DNA from: Ruminococcaceae bacterium UBA866
GTDB lineage: Bacteria; Bacillota; Clostridia; Oscillospirales; Ruminococcaceae
Direction of reading: 5' to 3'
NCBI GenBank assembly: GCA_002295325.1
Contig: DBGA01000065.1
Coordinates: 15,767-25,226 of the forward strand
Length of the DNA stretch: 9,460 nt
The translations under genes were made by a program, and so were the position numbers. Below the pieces are notes generated by a model that made no database searches, was not told the DNA's origin, and saw only the letters and a program-made list of their open reading frames with translations. Positions 1-6,106 of this stretch are shown here, in pieces. Every line of letters starts with the position of its first letter. The stretch's first letter is position 1.

Positions 1-1398
1 ACCACATATAACAAATTCCTTAACTCCTGCTATCGATTGATAACCCGCTTCAATGTCATCTGGGGTTACCTTTTTACCTGTAGCTAACACAATATTGTCT
101 TTGCATCGACCAACAACACTAATGTCACCCTGCTCGTTCATTGTTCCAATATCGCCTGTTTTAAACCACCCATCCTCAAATGCAGATAGGGTCGCTTCTT
201 CATCTCTAAAGTAACCCTTCATCAAGTAGGGGCTCTTTACATAAATTTCATTGTTCCCGTTTTCGTCAAGCGGAACTAGCTTTATATCAATGTTTGGATA
301 GGCTTTCCCACATGAACCAATGGTATAGTTCTCAAAACTATTTGCAATAATAGGCACGTTTGTTTCAGTTAAGCCGTAATTCAAGAACAGATTTAAACCT
401 ACACCGTAATAAAAAAGTGTTGTATCAGGATTCATAGGAGCACCCGCCGCACAAAAAATACGGACATGCCCGCCGAAAGCTTTATGGATAGTTTTAAAGA
501 TAATCTTACCTAAATTTATGCCTGTCTTTTTTCTTAGGTTAACGCATAGGGGAAAGAAGGTCTTAAATACAGCTGCTGTAATTTTTTTGCTTTTAATTTT
601 ATCTACAATTTGTTTTTCAAACATCTCAAACACTCGAGGCACGCAGGAAAACACGGTAGGTTGGAATTCTGCAAACGCTCTTAACACGTTTTCTCCTGTC
701 ATAGATTCTATAAAGTGCATAGATGCACCGAGCATCAGCGGGCCTAACATAGAAGTTACAACACCATAAATGTGGCTGTTGGGGATAACTACTAACATTC
801 TTTCATTACAAGTTAAGCCGTTGAATTTAATTGCAGCCTCTGTTGTTCCAATCATAGCTTCGTGAGTGTGCATAATACCTGTTGCAGTCTTTGTTGTACC
901 TGATGAGTAGATAATAAAAGCTACTTCTTCGTCACCGTCAAATGTATGGGAAACAGTTTTTGCAATTTTATCTAAATGCCCAAGAAAAGGCTCTGCACCT
1001 GAAAGTATATTTAACACGGGAATTGAATTTGAAATAATGCAATCCAATTTTTCACTTACTTTAGGGGAAGTGAAGATACATCTAGCATCGGAAATATCAA
1101 TTAAACGAAAAATATCCTCTTTGGGTAATGATGAATCAACTAAAACTGCTGTACAACGGCAAGCCATTATAGCAAGATAAGCAATATTCCACTCGGGTGA
1201 ATTTTCTGCAACAATAACAATTCTATCGCCAGCTGTAATACCTGCTGAATTTAGCTTTAAAACAAATTGCTCAACCACTTGAAACATTTCAATATAAGTA
1301 TAAGCTCGGTGCTCTCCATTATCTGTAGTTATCGACATCACTTGCTTTTTCGCGTTATTTATGTTGTTGTTTTTTATCAATTGATATATATTTCTCAT
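1..1398 (-). CDS. AMP-forming acyl-CoA synthetase (long-chain fatty acid-CoA ligase type), C-terminus cut by window edge
   Basis: The frame stays open for 466 codons from an ATG at 1398 to the left edge, so the C-terminus is missing. Enzymes of this family activate a carboxylic acid with ATP to an acyl-adenylate and then form the CoA thioester. Visible adenylation motifs are a P-loop-like segment at residues 164-179 (YSSGTTKTATGIMHTH), YGLTET at 341-346, WFKTGD at 411-416, and the hinge with R431 and K433 followed by GKK at 441-443. The stretch around residues 235-340, with VPRVFEMFEKQI and the AAGAP segment, matches the long-chain ligase branch rather than the acetyl-CoA synthetase branch. 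The P-loop is unusual: the normally conserved Gly (170) and Lys (173) are Lys and Thr. An in-frame ATG at 1410 exists, but the start at 1398 has the AGGGG ribosome binding site just before it. No signal peptide is visible. The physiological acid is unknown, and no neighbouring gene points to one. Confidence 0.9.
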   Translation of the reverse strand, partial: MRNIYQLIKNNNINNAKKQVMSITTDNGEHRAYTYIEMFQVVEQFVLKLNSAGITAGDRIVIVAENSPEWNIAYLAIMACRCTAVLVDSSLPKEDIFRLIDISDARCIFTSPKVSEKLDCIISNSIPVLNILSGAEPFLGHLDKIAKTVSHTFDGDEEVAFIIYSSGTTKTATGIMHTHEAMIGTTEAAIKFNGLTCNERMLVVIPNSHIYGVVTSMLGPLMLGASMHFIESMTGENVLRAFAEFQPTVFSCVPRVFEMFEKQIVDKIKSKKITAAVFKTFFPLCVNLRKKTGINLGKIIFKTIHKAFGGHVRIFCAAGAPMNPDTTLFYYGVGLNLFLNYGLTETNVPIIANSFENYTIGSCGKAYPNIDIKLVPLDENGNNEIYVKSPYLMKGYFRDEEATLSAFEDGWFKTGDIGTMNEQGDISVVGRCKDNIVLATGKKVTPDDIEAGYQSIAGVKEFVICG

Positions 1399-1575
1399 TG
1401 CGCCCCTCATTTTCTATAAATAATGTTTTATTTCATCATAACATTTTTATAATCATATAATGGTATACATAATGTGAATTTTGTTAACTTTTGTAGAATT
1501 TTCTGAAACAAATATATTTTTTTAGTAACAGATGCTATGTTAGGGTGATTCAATAGCACATTAAGGGTTGTTTTG

Positions 1576-1593
1576 CGTAAACTGTAGTAAACT
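1576..1593. repeat. Short direct repeat upstream of the amidase gene
   Basis: The octamer GTAAACTG occurs twice (1576-1583 and 1586-1593), one helical turn apart (10-base period), about 30 bases before the amidase start. A repeat of one-turn period at this place could be a binding site for a regulator. It could equally be chance in AT-rich DNA. I found no convincing sigma-A promoter in the 1399-1624 gap on either strand. Confidence 0.3.
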
Positions 1594-1624
1594 GGTAATT
1601 ATCTAAATGATAAGGAGAGAAACT

Positions 1625-2362
1625 ATGCCAATAATTTATCTTAGTCCGTCTACCCAAGAATATAATCAATACGTAAGTGGTGGCTCGGAAGAATATTACA
1701 TGAACTTAATTGCTGATGCGATGATTCCATATCTACGCTCAAGTGGTATACAATATGTGCGAAATACGCCCGAAATGACTGCGGCTTCTTCCATCCGCCA
1801 ATCCAATCAGGGAAACTATGACCTTCACCTTGCTCTGCACTCTAACGCTGCAGCTGAAGGTCAATACGGAACTATGCGTGGAACAGATGTGTATTATCAT
1901 CCCAATAGCACCCGTGGAAAACGCGCCGCAGATATTATAACACAAAACCTAAAAGCAATTTATCCTATTCCCGGTCTGGTAAAAGCAGTTCCTACTACCT
2001 ATCTGGGTGAGGTTCGTCAACCCAAGGCTCCCTCTGTTTTTATTGAGTTTGCATATCATGACAATGTAGAGGATGCCGCATGGATTGTGAATAATATTGA
2101 AACCATTGCTAAAAACGTAGTACTTTCACTCACTGAATACTTTGGAATTCCATTTATAATGCCAACTCCACCTAGGAGAGGTACTGTTTCCGTACGGTCA
2201 GGAAGTCTTAATATTCGCAGCAAACCAAGCACATCCGCCCCTATTATTGCAAGTGCATATAAAGGGGATTCCCTTATTGTGCTAGGCGAGTGGCAAGGTT
2301 GGTATGTTGTAAATTATGATGGCACGGTAGGCTATGCTAAAGCCGACTACATCACTGTTTAG
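1625..2362 (+). CDS. N-acetylmuramoyl-L-alanine amidase (Amidase_3-like) with C-terminal bacterial SH3 domain
   Basis: The 245-residue protein has an amidase domain (about residues 3-175), a short proline-rich linker (180-183, TPPR) and a bacterial SH3 domain (about 186-245). The SH3 domain carries LNIRSKPS at 195-202 and GWYVVNYDGTVGYAKADYI in its second half. Amidases of this fold use zinc to cut the bond between MurNAc and the peptide stem of peptidoglycan. Candidate metal and catalytic residues are E22 or E23, H72 in LALHSNA (69-75) and E141 in VFIEFAYHDN. The N-terminal GHGG-type metal motif of classical Amidase_3 enzymes is absent; the matching place reads LSPSTQEYNQYV. There is no signal peptide, so export would need another route such as lysis or a holin, as for phage-type endolysins. 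An ATG at 1607 is also in frame, but AAGGAGA at 1612-1618 lies 6 bases before the ATG at 1625, which fixes the start. A strong hairpin terminator follows at 2441. The gene appears monocistronic. Confidence 0.82.
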   Translation: MPIIYLSPSTQEYNQYVSGGSEEYYMNLIADAMIPYLRSSGIQYVRNTPEMTAASSIRQSNQGNYDLHLALHSNAAAEGQYGTMRGTDVYYHPNSTRGKRAADIITQNLKAIYPIPGLVKAVPTTYLGEVRQPKAPSVFIEFAYHDNVEDAAWIVNNIETIAKNVVLSLTEYFGIPFIMPTPPRRGTVSVRSGSLNIRSKPSTSAPIIASAYKGDSLIVLGEWQGWYVVNYDGTVGYAKADYITV

Positions 2363-2440
2363 ATTTGATTAAAAACAAAATGTTCATGGCTTAATGCCAA
2401 ACAGGATATACGGTTGATCCTGGTCTTAATGGCTGATATT

Positions 2441-2480
2441 GAAAATAGCTCCTATGATTTTAATCATAGGAGCTATTTTC
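2441..2480. terminator. Bidirectional intrinsic terminator between convergent genes
   Basis: A perfect 18-bp inverted repeat (2441-2458 with 2463-2480) has a four-base loop, TTTA. The arms begin GAAAATAG and end CTATTTTC, so an RNA read from either strand ends the stem in a U-rich run. It sits between the plus-strand amidase and the minus-strand zinc-ribbon gene and most likely stops transcription from both sides. Confidence 0.8.
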
Positions 2481-2558
2481 ACGTTTGTGATTAAGAAAAA
2501 CTAAGTATTATCAATATCCTAATTATTTAGTAATTTAGTGGTCAGGTTTATGCAGTGC

Positions 2559-2596
2559 AGCTGACGAATATCGTATAAAGATATTCGTCAGCTTTT
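2559..2596 (+). terminator. Second intrinsic terminator-like hairpin, plus strand
   Basis: A 14-bp perfect stem pairs 2559-2572 (AGCTGACGAATATC) with 2580-2593, has a seven-base loop and is followed by a T run. Only the plus strand has the T-tract, so it would end plus-strand transcripts. It lies about 80 bases after the 2441-2480 hairpin. It may be a backup terminator for the amidase or the end of a small unrecognised plus-strand RNA. Confidence 0.6.
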
Positions 2597-2633
2597 ACAA
2601 TTAATGAAACCTTGAGAAGTTACTTAATCTATA

Positions 2634-3623
2634 TTAATTTTTATTAAAAATATTATCTTTAATACATTCGTCAGCCATTTTTTGAGCCCGCACATCGAAA
2701 TCATCAGCAACTTTCCACGTTGTATTGTCTATAAAATGCACTTCGGTAATAAACGCAAAAAACTTTGTTGCATTTTCATAATCATACGCAGTCCAAACTA
2801 AATCTTCCCGTATATACATTCCCTTGGGCTCAATTTTAGCCTGTGCCATACCTGGAAACACATTAGTATCATCGTTATTGTAATTCGCACGTCTATTGAA
2901 ATTGTCATAACAATAAAACTCCACAATAAACGCATCAACAGTTTTATCCGTCGTGTTTTCAGCCGTAACGGACATTTGAGCAACCCCTTCATTGTCATAC
3001 GACAAGTGCGAATTGGTAATTTTTAAGGGACAAAGATTCACATCAAGGAAAAAATGAAGCCCTCTTTTCTTTTCTTCTTCCTCTTTAATTCTATTTTCTT
3101 CTTGTTGAAAATATATCTTTTCTTTTTCCAATATCATTTTCATTTCATCAATAGAGGCACGAAACTCACCAGTATATGTATCCTCAATGTCTTTGATAAG
3201 TTCTAGAGGAATTTTGTAACCATCATCTTCAGAGTTAGAGATTGTATATGCTATCATAGCCTGAACAAAAAGGTCGAGTGTTTCTAAATCTCTATAAGTT
3301 GCATTTTTTTTCTTAATCTCTATAAAAATATTATGTGCGTTTTTATAATTTTTTTTAGACACCTCAGACACTGCGACTTGATACTGCACTTCCCTAATAA
3401 TGTGAGGGGTTGCCAGTATAGCTATACCTGCAATAATAAGCGCAGTTAGGATTGATAGCACTAACACAATTATGAATACTTTTGACTTTTCTTTTTTAGG
3501 AGGATTAATTAGTACATCAGTTCCCAAATAAAACTGTTGGGGTTGTTCTATAATTTTAAAAGCACAAAAGTTGCAAAATACACTATTATTATCAATATCT
3601 TTTTTGCAATTTGGACAATTCAT
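2634..3623 (-). CDS. Membrane-anchored zinc-ribbon protein of unknown function
   Basis: The 329-residue protein starts with a four-cysteine zinc ribbon: C3 and C6 (CPNC), then C17 and C20 (CNFC). A polar linker ending KKEKSK (43-48) precedes one transmembrane helix at about 49-72. The N-terminus therefore probably faces the cytoplasm and the rest lies outside. After the membrane comes a helical, TPR-like stretch (about 80-130, with KKNYKNAHNIF). A highly charged probable coiled coil follows (about 160-190, EKEKIYFQQEENRIKEEEEK). The C-terminal part (about 190-315) looks beta-rich and resembles FxLYD or DUF-type extracellular immunoglobulin-like domains. No catalytic motif is visible. AGAGG lies 9 bases before the ATG. 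A good sigma-A promoter and a candidate response-regulator site lie directly upstream, which links this gene to the neighbouring two-component and exporter locus. The function is unknown; a structural or sensory role at the envelope is an inference. Confidence 0.8.
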   Translation of the reverse strand: MNCPNCKKDIDNNSVFCNFCAFKIIEQPQQFYLGTDVLINPPKKEKSKVFIIVLVLSILTALIIAGIAILATPHIIREVQYQVAVSEVSKKNYKNAHNIFIEIKKKNATYRDLETLDLFVQAMIAYTISNSEDDGYKIPLELIKDIEDTYTGEFRASIDEMKMILEKEKIYFQQEENRIKEEEEKKRGLHFFLDVNLCPLKITNSHLSYDNEGVAQMSVTAENTTDKTVDAFIVEFYCYDNFNRRANYNNDDTNVFPGMAQAKIEPKGMYIREDLVWTAYDYENATKFFAFITEVHFIDNTTWKVADDFDVRAQKMADECIKDNIFNKN

Positions 3624-3665
3624 ACTAACATACCTCTTACTTATTATTTTAATATTTGTACATAC

Positions 3666-3694
3666 ATTTTAACCCACTCTTTTCCAAAAGTCAA
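3666..3694 (-). promoter_or_regulatory. Sigma-A-type promoter of the zinc-ribbon gene
   Basis: Reading the minus strand, a -35 box TTGACT (3694-3689) is followed after exactly 17 bases by a -10 box TAAAAT (3671-3666). This gives a start near 3659 and a leader of about 35 bases before the ATG at 3623. It is close to the consensus in both boxes and in spacing. Confidence 0.7.
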
Positions 3695-3717
3695 CGTCAT
3701 TGCCCAAATTTTGACAT
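3694..3717. promoter_or_regulatory. Candidate response-regulator operator upstream of the zinc-ribbon gene
   Basis: The half-sites ACGTCA (3694-3699) and TGACAT (3712-3717) form an inverted repeat with 12 bases between the arms. It abuts the -35 box of the zinc-ribbon promoter and is centred about 46 bases upstream of the predicted start. It closely resembles the site at 6017-6039 in the exporter promoter region (11-base spacing, one arm base different). Binding by the NarL-type regulator encoded nearby is an inference. Confidence 0.4.
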
Positions 3718-3731
3718 AACTTACATAAGAT

Positions 3732-3759
3732 AAAAAGCACTGTTCGTACGTTGCTTTTT
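3732..3759 (-). terminator. Intrinsic terminator of the kinase-regulator-membrane protein operon
   Basis: On the minus strand, an 8-bp stem AAAAAGCA paired with TGCTTTTT (plus-strand 3752-3759 and 3732-3739) encloses a 12-base loop. The stem ends in a T run. It starts about 20 bases past the stop codon of the 3779-4186 gene and separates it from the promoter of the zinc-ribbon gene, so the two are separate transcription units. Confidence 0.6.
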
Positions 3760-3778
3760 GCTGTTATTTTTATATATT

Positions 3779-4186
3779 TTACTGCACGCCATAAAAGATG
3801 CAAAATACTATGATAAAAGCTCCGCATAAAATCATTGTTAAGCCACTAAACCTAAATTCAACAATAGAATTTTTTAAAAAGTTTTTATGATAATTAGTGA
3901 TTTCTCTTTCTACTCTTGTGACTTCATTGTTTTGATATGCAATAAATTGCGCATCATTTTGACCCACCGCATTGAAGTTAGCTCCTGAAGGATTACCTTT
4001 CATTGACATAAATGCGCCAATCATTATGAAAAAAATTCCCTCACAAAATAAAACATCTTGCAAATTGTAGTTGAATTGATGTGAAATTAATATTGCCAGT
4101 AGATATCCTATTCCCGAAAAAACGAGGCTAAATAACAATAAAAACAGTGCTTTCCTAAGTGTGCTTTCAAACTCTAATTTTGGCAT
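3779..4186 (-). CDS. Small three-helix membrane protein, conserved hypothetical type
   Basis: The 135-residue protein has three hydrophobic segments, at about residues 12-35, 43-62 and 112-132. A charged middle loop (about 63-108) contains SMKGNPSGANFNAVGQ (61-76) followed by EVTRVEREITNYHKNFLKN (88-106). I recognise no named family. From memory, similar proteins with an MKGNPSG loop occur in other Clostridia without a known role; I have not checked this. AGGAGA lies 8 bases before the ATG, a strong site that supports the start. The gene follows the response regulator by 63 bases on the same strand without a convincing terminator between, so it is probably the third gene of the signalling operon. 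An accessory or sensory membrane role in the two-component pathway is possible but not shown by the sequence. Confidence 0.75.
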   Translation of the reverse strand: MPKLEFESTLRKALFLLLFSLVFSGIGYLLAILISHQFNYNLQDVLFCEGIFFIMIGAFMSMKGNPSGANFNAVGQNDAQFIAYQNNEVTRVEREITNYHKNFLKNSIVEFRFSGLTMILCGAFIIVFCIFYGVQ

Positions 4187-4249
4187 TCATCATCTCTCCT
4201 ATTCAATTTTAATTGGGACTTCAATAGATATCATTAATAAGCTTTTGCG

Positions 4250-4873
4250 TTACATCTTATTAAAATAAAATATTGCTAATTGTGTGCGATCTCTTAATTC
4301 TAGCTTTTCTAAAATTGTGCTCATATAATTACGAACAGTTCCCTCACTTAAAAATAACCCCGAAGCTATTTCCTTATTGGATAGCCCCTTTGCAACTAGC
4401 TCAATGATTTCCACCTCTTTGGGTAGTAAGCCATACTTATCTATATTTTTTTTATCACTTGGCGTGTTTAAAATGTTTGGCAGCTTTGAAACAATCTCTT
4501 CTCCAAATACAGATTGCCCCATAGAAACCGCATGGAGTGCTGGAACAATGCTTTCATAGTTTTGTTTAAGGATATATCCTTTTGCTCCAATTTTTAATGC
4601 AGTAATGATATATTCGTCATCAGCAAAGGTCGTTAAGTATAATATTTTTGCATTACTATGTTGCTTTAGAATTTGAGTACCTGCGTCAAGTCCAGTTTGC
4701 TCGCCCATTCGAATATCCATTAACATAATATCAGGTTTATGTTGCTCATATAACTCGATTGCTTCATTTGCATTTGCTCCAATCGCAAGAACCTCAATTT
4801 CACTTGATGCAGATATAATGGTTTTTAGAGAAGTGGCAACCAGTTTATCGTCGTCTACTATGATGATTTTCAT
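4250..4873 (-). CDS. Response regulator, NarL/LuxR (LnrK-like) family
   Basis: The 207-residue protein has an N-terminal receiver domain (about residues 1-120) and a C-terminal LuxR-type helix-turn-helix (about 145-203). The receiver has the acidic pair D8/D9, the phosphoacceptor D53 in LLMDIRM-like context (MLMDIRM), the switch residue T81 and K103, so it looks fully active. The DNA-binding domain shows LPKEVEIIELVAKGLSNKEI followed by LSEGTVRNYMSTILEKL, the classical NarL pattern. Its ATG overlaps the TGA of the kinase gene by four bases (ATGA), so the two are translationally coupled. AAGGAG at the end of the kinase gene serves as ribosome binding site. Phosphorylated by the neighbouring kinase, it probably activates the divergent exporter operon and perhaps the zinc-ribbon gene. 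The architecture matches LnrK of Bacillus subtilis, but orthology has not been tested. Confidence 0.93.
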   Translation of the reverse strand: MKIIIVDDDKLVATSLKTIISASSEIEVLAIGANANEAIELYEQHKPDIMLMDIRMGEQTGLDAGTQILKQHSNAKILYLTTFADDEYIITALKIGAKGYILKQNYESIVPALHAVSMGQSVFGEEIVSKLPNILNTPSDKKNIDKYGLLPKEVEIIELVAKGLSNKEIASGLFLSEGTVRNYMSTILEKLELRDRTQLAIFYFNKM

Positions 4874-5940
4874 ACATTCTCCTTTGGAAATGAAATAAAG
4901 ATGCGAAATCCCTCTGTATGTGTAATGTTTATAATTCCGTTTAATCCTGAAATACGTTGTTTCATATTCTCTAACCCCATACCGTAAGCGTTATTCATGT
5001 TTTTTTGTTTGCTTCCATTGTCGGAAATAATAAGCTGATAGAGCTTTGGGTGTTCATATAATGATACCGTAACTTTTGTAGCATTTGAGTGCTTAATAAT
5101 GTTTGATAATGCCTCTTTTATGATAGCAATGATTGTGTAACGTGCTTCAATTGGCATGGTTTCATTCATGTCATATATCAATTCAGCTTTACAAAAGGAA
5201 AACTCATCTATAAGACGCCTCACCTGCTGATACAAGTCTACGGCATCGTCTTGTAAATTATGCACACTAGAACGAATAGAGTTCATACCTGTTGATAAGG
5301 TTTCCTTTAGTATGCTTAAACTTTCTTTGATATCTTCTTGTTTGGCAACTGCCATCAGAGCGCCAAGTTGTAATATTGAACTTGAAAGCAGATGTCCTAC
5401 GTTATCATGAATTTCTCTTGCGATACGGTTACGTTCATTTAGGGTAGCAAGAGTTACATCATCATCCTGTTTATGTAATAATTCAGCTACTTTACTCTCT
5501 AAGGTAATAGACATCTCGGTTAAGCTATCTCGCTTGCTAATATATTCATGCTGTAAGATTTTATGTTCAGTGGTCTTTTTACGCAACCAATAGGCTATTG
5601 CGGTTGTGCAAAGTAAAACAGTAATGGATAATAGACTTAATTGAGAAAAGTGTATCATAAAAGGAATTATAGCTATAGGGGTATAAAACCGATACTTGGT
5701 CCCAAATAAATCATAAAGCAAAACAGGATAAAGAAACAAAAACTCAGGTACAAACAGGCAAAGAATTCCATATCCAAAAAATAGTCTAATAGCTAGTTTG
5801 GCTAGACTAAAATATTCGTTGATGCAAGTAAGGGTTACCATCACTAACAAAGGTGCAACAGCTTTCGTAGGCTCTATTTCCAGAAAACACGTTAGTGTTG
5901 CAAAAATAACCAGCATGGAGCGGTCAATTATCGTATTCAT
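4870..5940 (-). CDS. Sensor histidine kinase, HisKA_3/DesK-NarL type (LnrJ-like)
   Basis: The 356-residue kinase begins with a hydrophobic region of about four to five membrane segments (about residues 8-118) and no sizeable extracellular domain, typical of kinases that sense within the membrane. A linker or coiled coil (120-165) leads to the dimerisation and phosphotransfer domain with the X-box NERNRIAREIHDNVGHLL; the phosphorylated histidine is H178. The ATPase domain follows, with an N-box EALSNIIKHSN (276-286, N280), the DNG motif at 307-309 and GMGLENMKQR at 320-329. All catalytic motifs look intact. GGGAGGG lies 5 bases before the ATG at 5940, and a good promoter lies upstream. It shares a 4-base overlap with the response regulator. 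Placed divergent to an ABC-2 exporter, it probably detects the compound that the exporter handles, as LnrJ does for linearmycins; the ligand here is unknown. Confidence 0.93.
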   Translation of the reverse strand: MNTIIDRSMLVIFATLTCFLEIEPTKAVAPLLVMVTLTCINEYFSLAKLAIRLFFGYGILCLFVPEFLFLYPVLLYDLFGTKYRFYTPIAIIPFMIHFSQLSLLSITVLLCTTAIAYWLRKKTTEHKILQHEYISKRDSLTEMSITLESKVAELLHKQDDDVTLATLNERNRIAREIHDNVGHLLSSSILQLGALMAVAKQEDIKESLSILKETLSTGMNSIRSSVHNLQDDAVDLYQQVRRLIDEFSFCKAELIYDMNETMPIEARYTIIAIIKEALSNIIKHSNATKVTVSLYEHPKLYQLIISDNGSKQKNMNNAYGMGLENMKQRISGLNGIINITHTEGFRIFISFPKENV

Positions 5941-5961
5941 TTAAACCCTCCCTTTTGTAAA

Positions 5962-5990
5962 ATTATAACACATTTATAATATATTGTATA
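5962..5990 (-). promoter_or_regulatory. Promoter of the kinase-regulator operon
   Basis: On the minus strand, TATACA (5990-5985) and TATAAT (5967-5962) are separated by 17 bases. The -10 is preceded by TGT, an extended -10. The predicted start is near 5955, leaving a leader of about 15 bases that includes the ribosome binding site. The strong core elements suggest basal expression of the two-component system. Confidence 0.65.
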
Positions 5991-6016
5991 GATTTAATTG
6001 TTCCAAGATATTACAA

Positions 6017-6039
6017 ATGTCATGCAAAAGAGGTGACAT
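6017..6039. promoter_or_regulatory. Candidate response-regulator operator between divergent promoters
   Basis: The perfect 6-bp inverted repeat ATGTCA (6017-6022) and TGACAT (6034-6039) has 11 bases between the arms. Its centre is about 44 bases upstream of the start predicted from the -10 at 6060-6065, a usual place for an activator contacting RNA polymerase. Its centre is about 70 bases upstream of the kinase start, so autoregulation is possible. A near copy lies at 3694-3717. Confidence 0.45.
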
Positions 6040-6059
6040 ATTACACTGTTGAGAGAGGT

Positions 6060-6075
6060 TATAATTTAATATAAT
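6060..6075 (+). promoter_or_regulatory. -10 region of the ABC exporter operon
   Basis: Two perfect TATAAT boxes lie at 6060-6065 and 6070-6075. Neither has an ideal partner. The first has only CATATT at the 17-base position. The second has TTGAGA (6049-6054) at a short 15-base spacing. Good -10 boxes with a poor or misplaced -35 fit a promoter that depends on an activator, which agrees with the inverted repeat just upstream. Confidence 0.5.
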
Positions 6076-6106
6076 AATGACAATAAAATGAATAAGGAGA
6101 ATGAAT

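Noticed and set aside
518..769. Plus-strand open frame of 83 codons
   Set aside because: It lies antisense inside the clear acyl-CoA synthetase gene, has no ribosome binding site and shows no recognisable family.
1526..1542. Inverted repeat TAACA...TGTTA in the 1399-1624 gap
   Set aside because: Five-base arms in AT-rich DNA are expected by chance, and it does not align with a promoter.
2412..2424. GGTTGATCCTGG, similar to the start of 16S rRNA
   Set aside because: Only about a dozen bases match and the following sequence is not 16S rRNA; taken as chance.
3711..3716. Perfect TTGACA on the plus strand
   Set aside because: No -10 box stands at a usable distance and no plus-strand gene follows; the bases fit better as part of the inverted repeat at 3694-3717.
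3537..3719. Plus-strand open frame of 60 codons with hydrophobic residues
   Set aside because: It overlaps the start and promoter of the zinc-ribbon gene on the other strand, and its residues mirror AT-rich non-coding DNA.
6077..6091. Four-codon upstream open frame before the exporter ATPase
   Set aside because: It has no ribosome binding site and is too short to support a leader-peptide claim.
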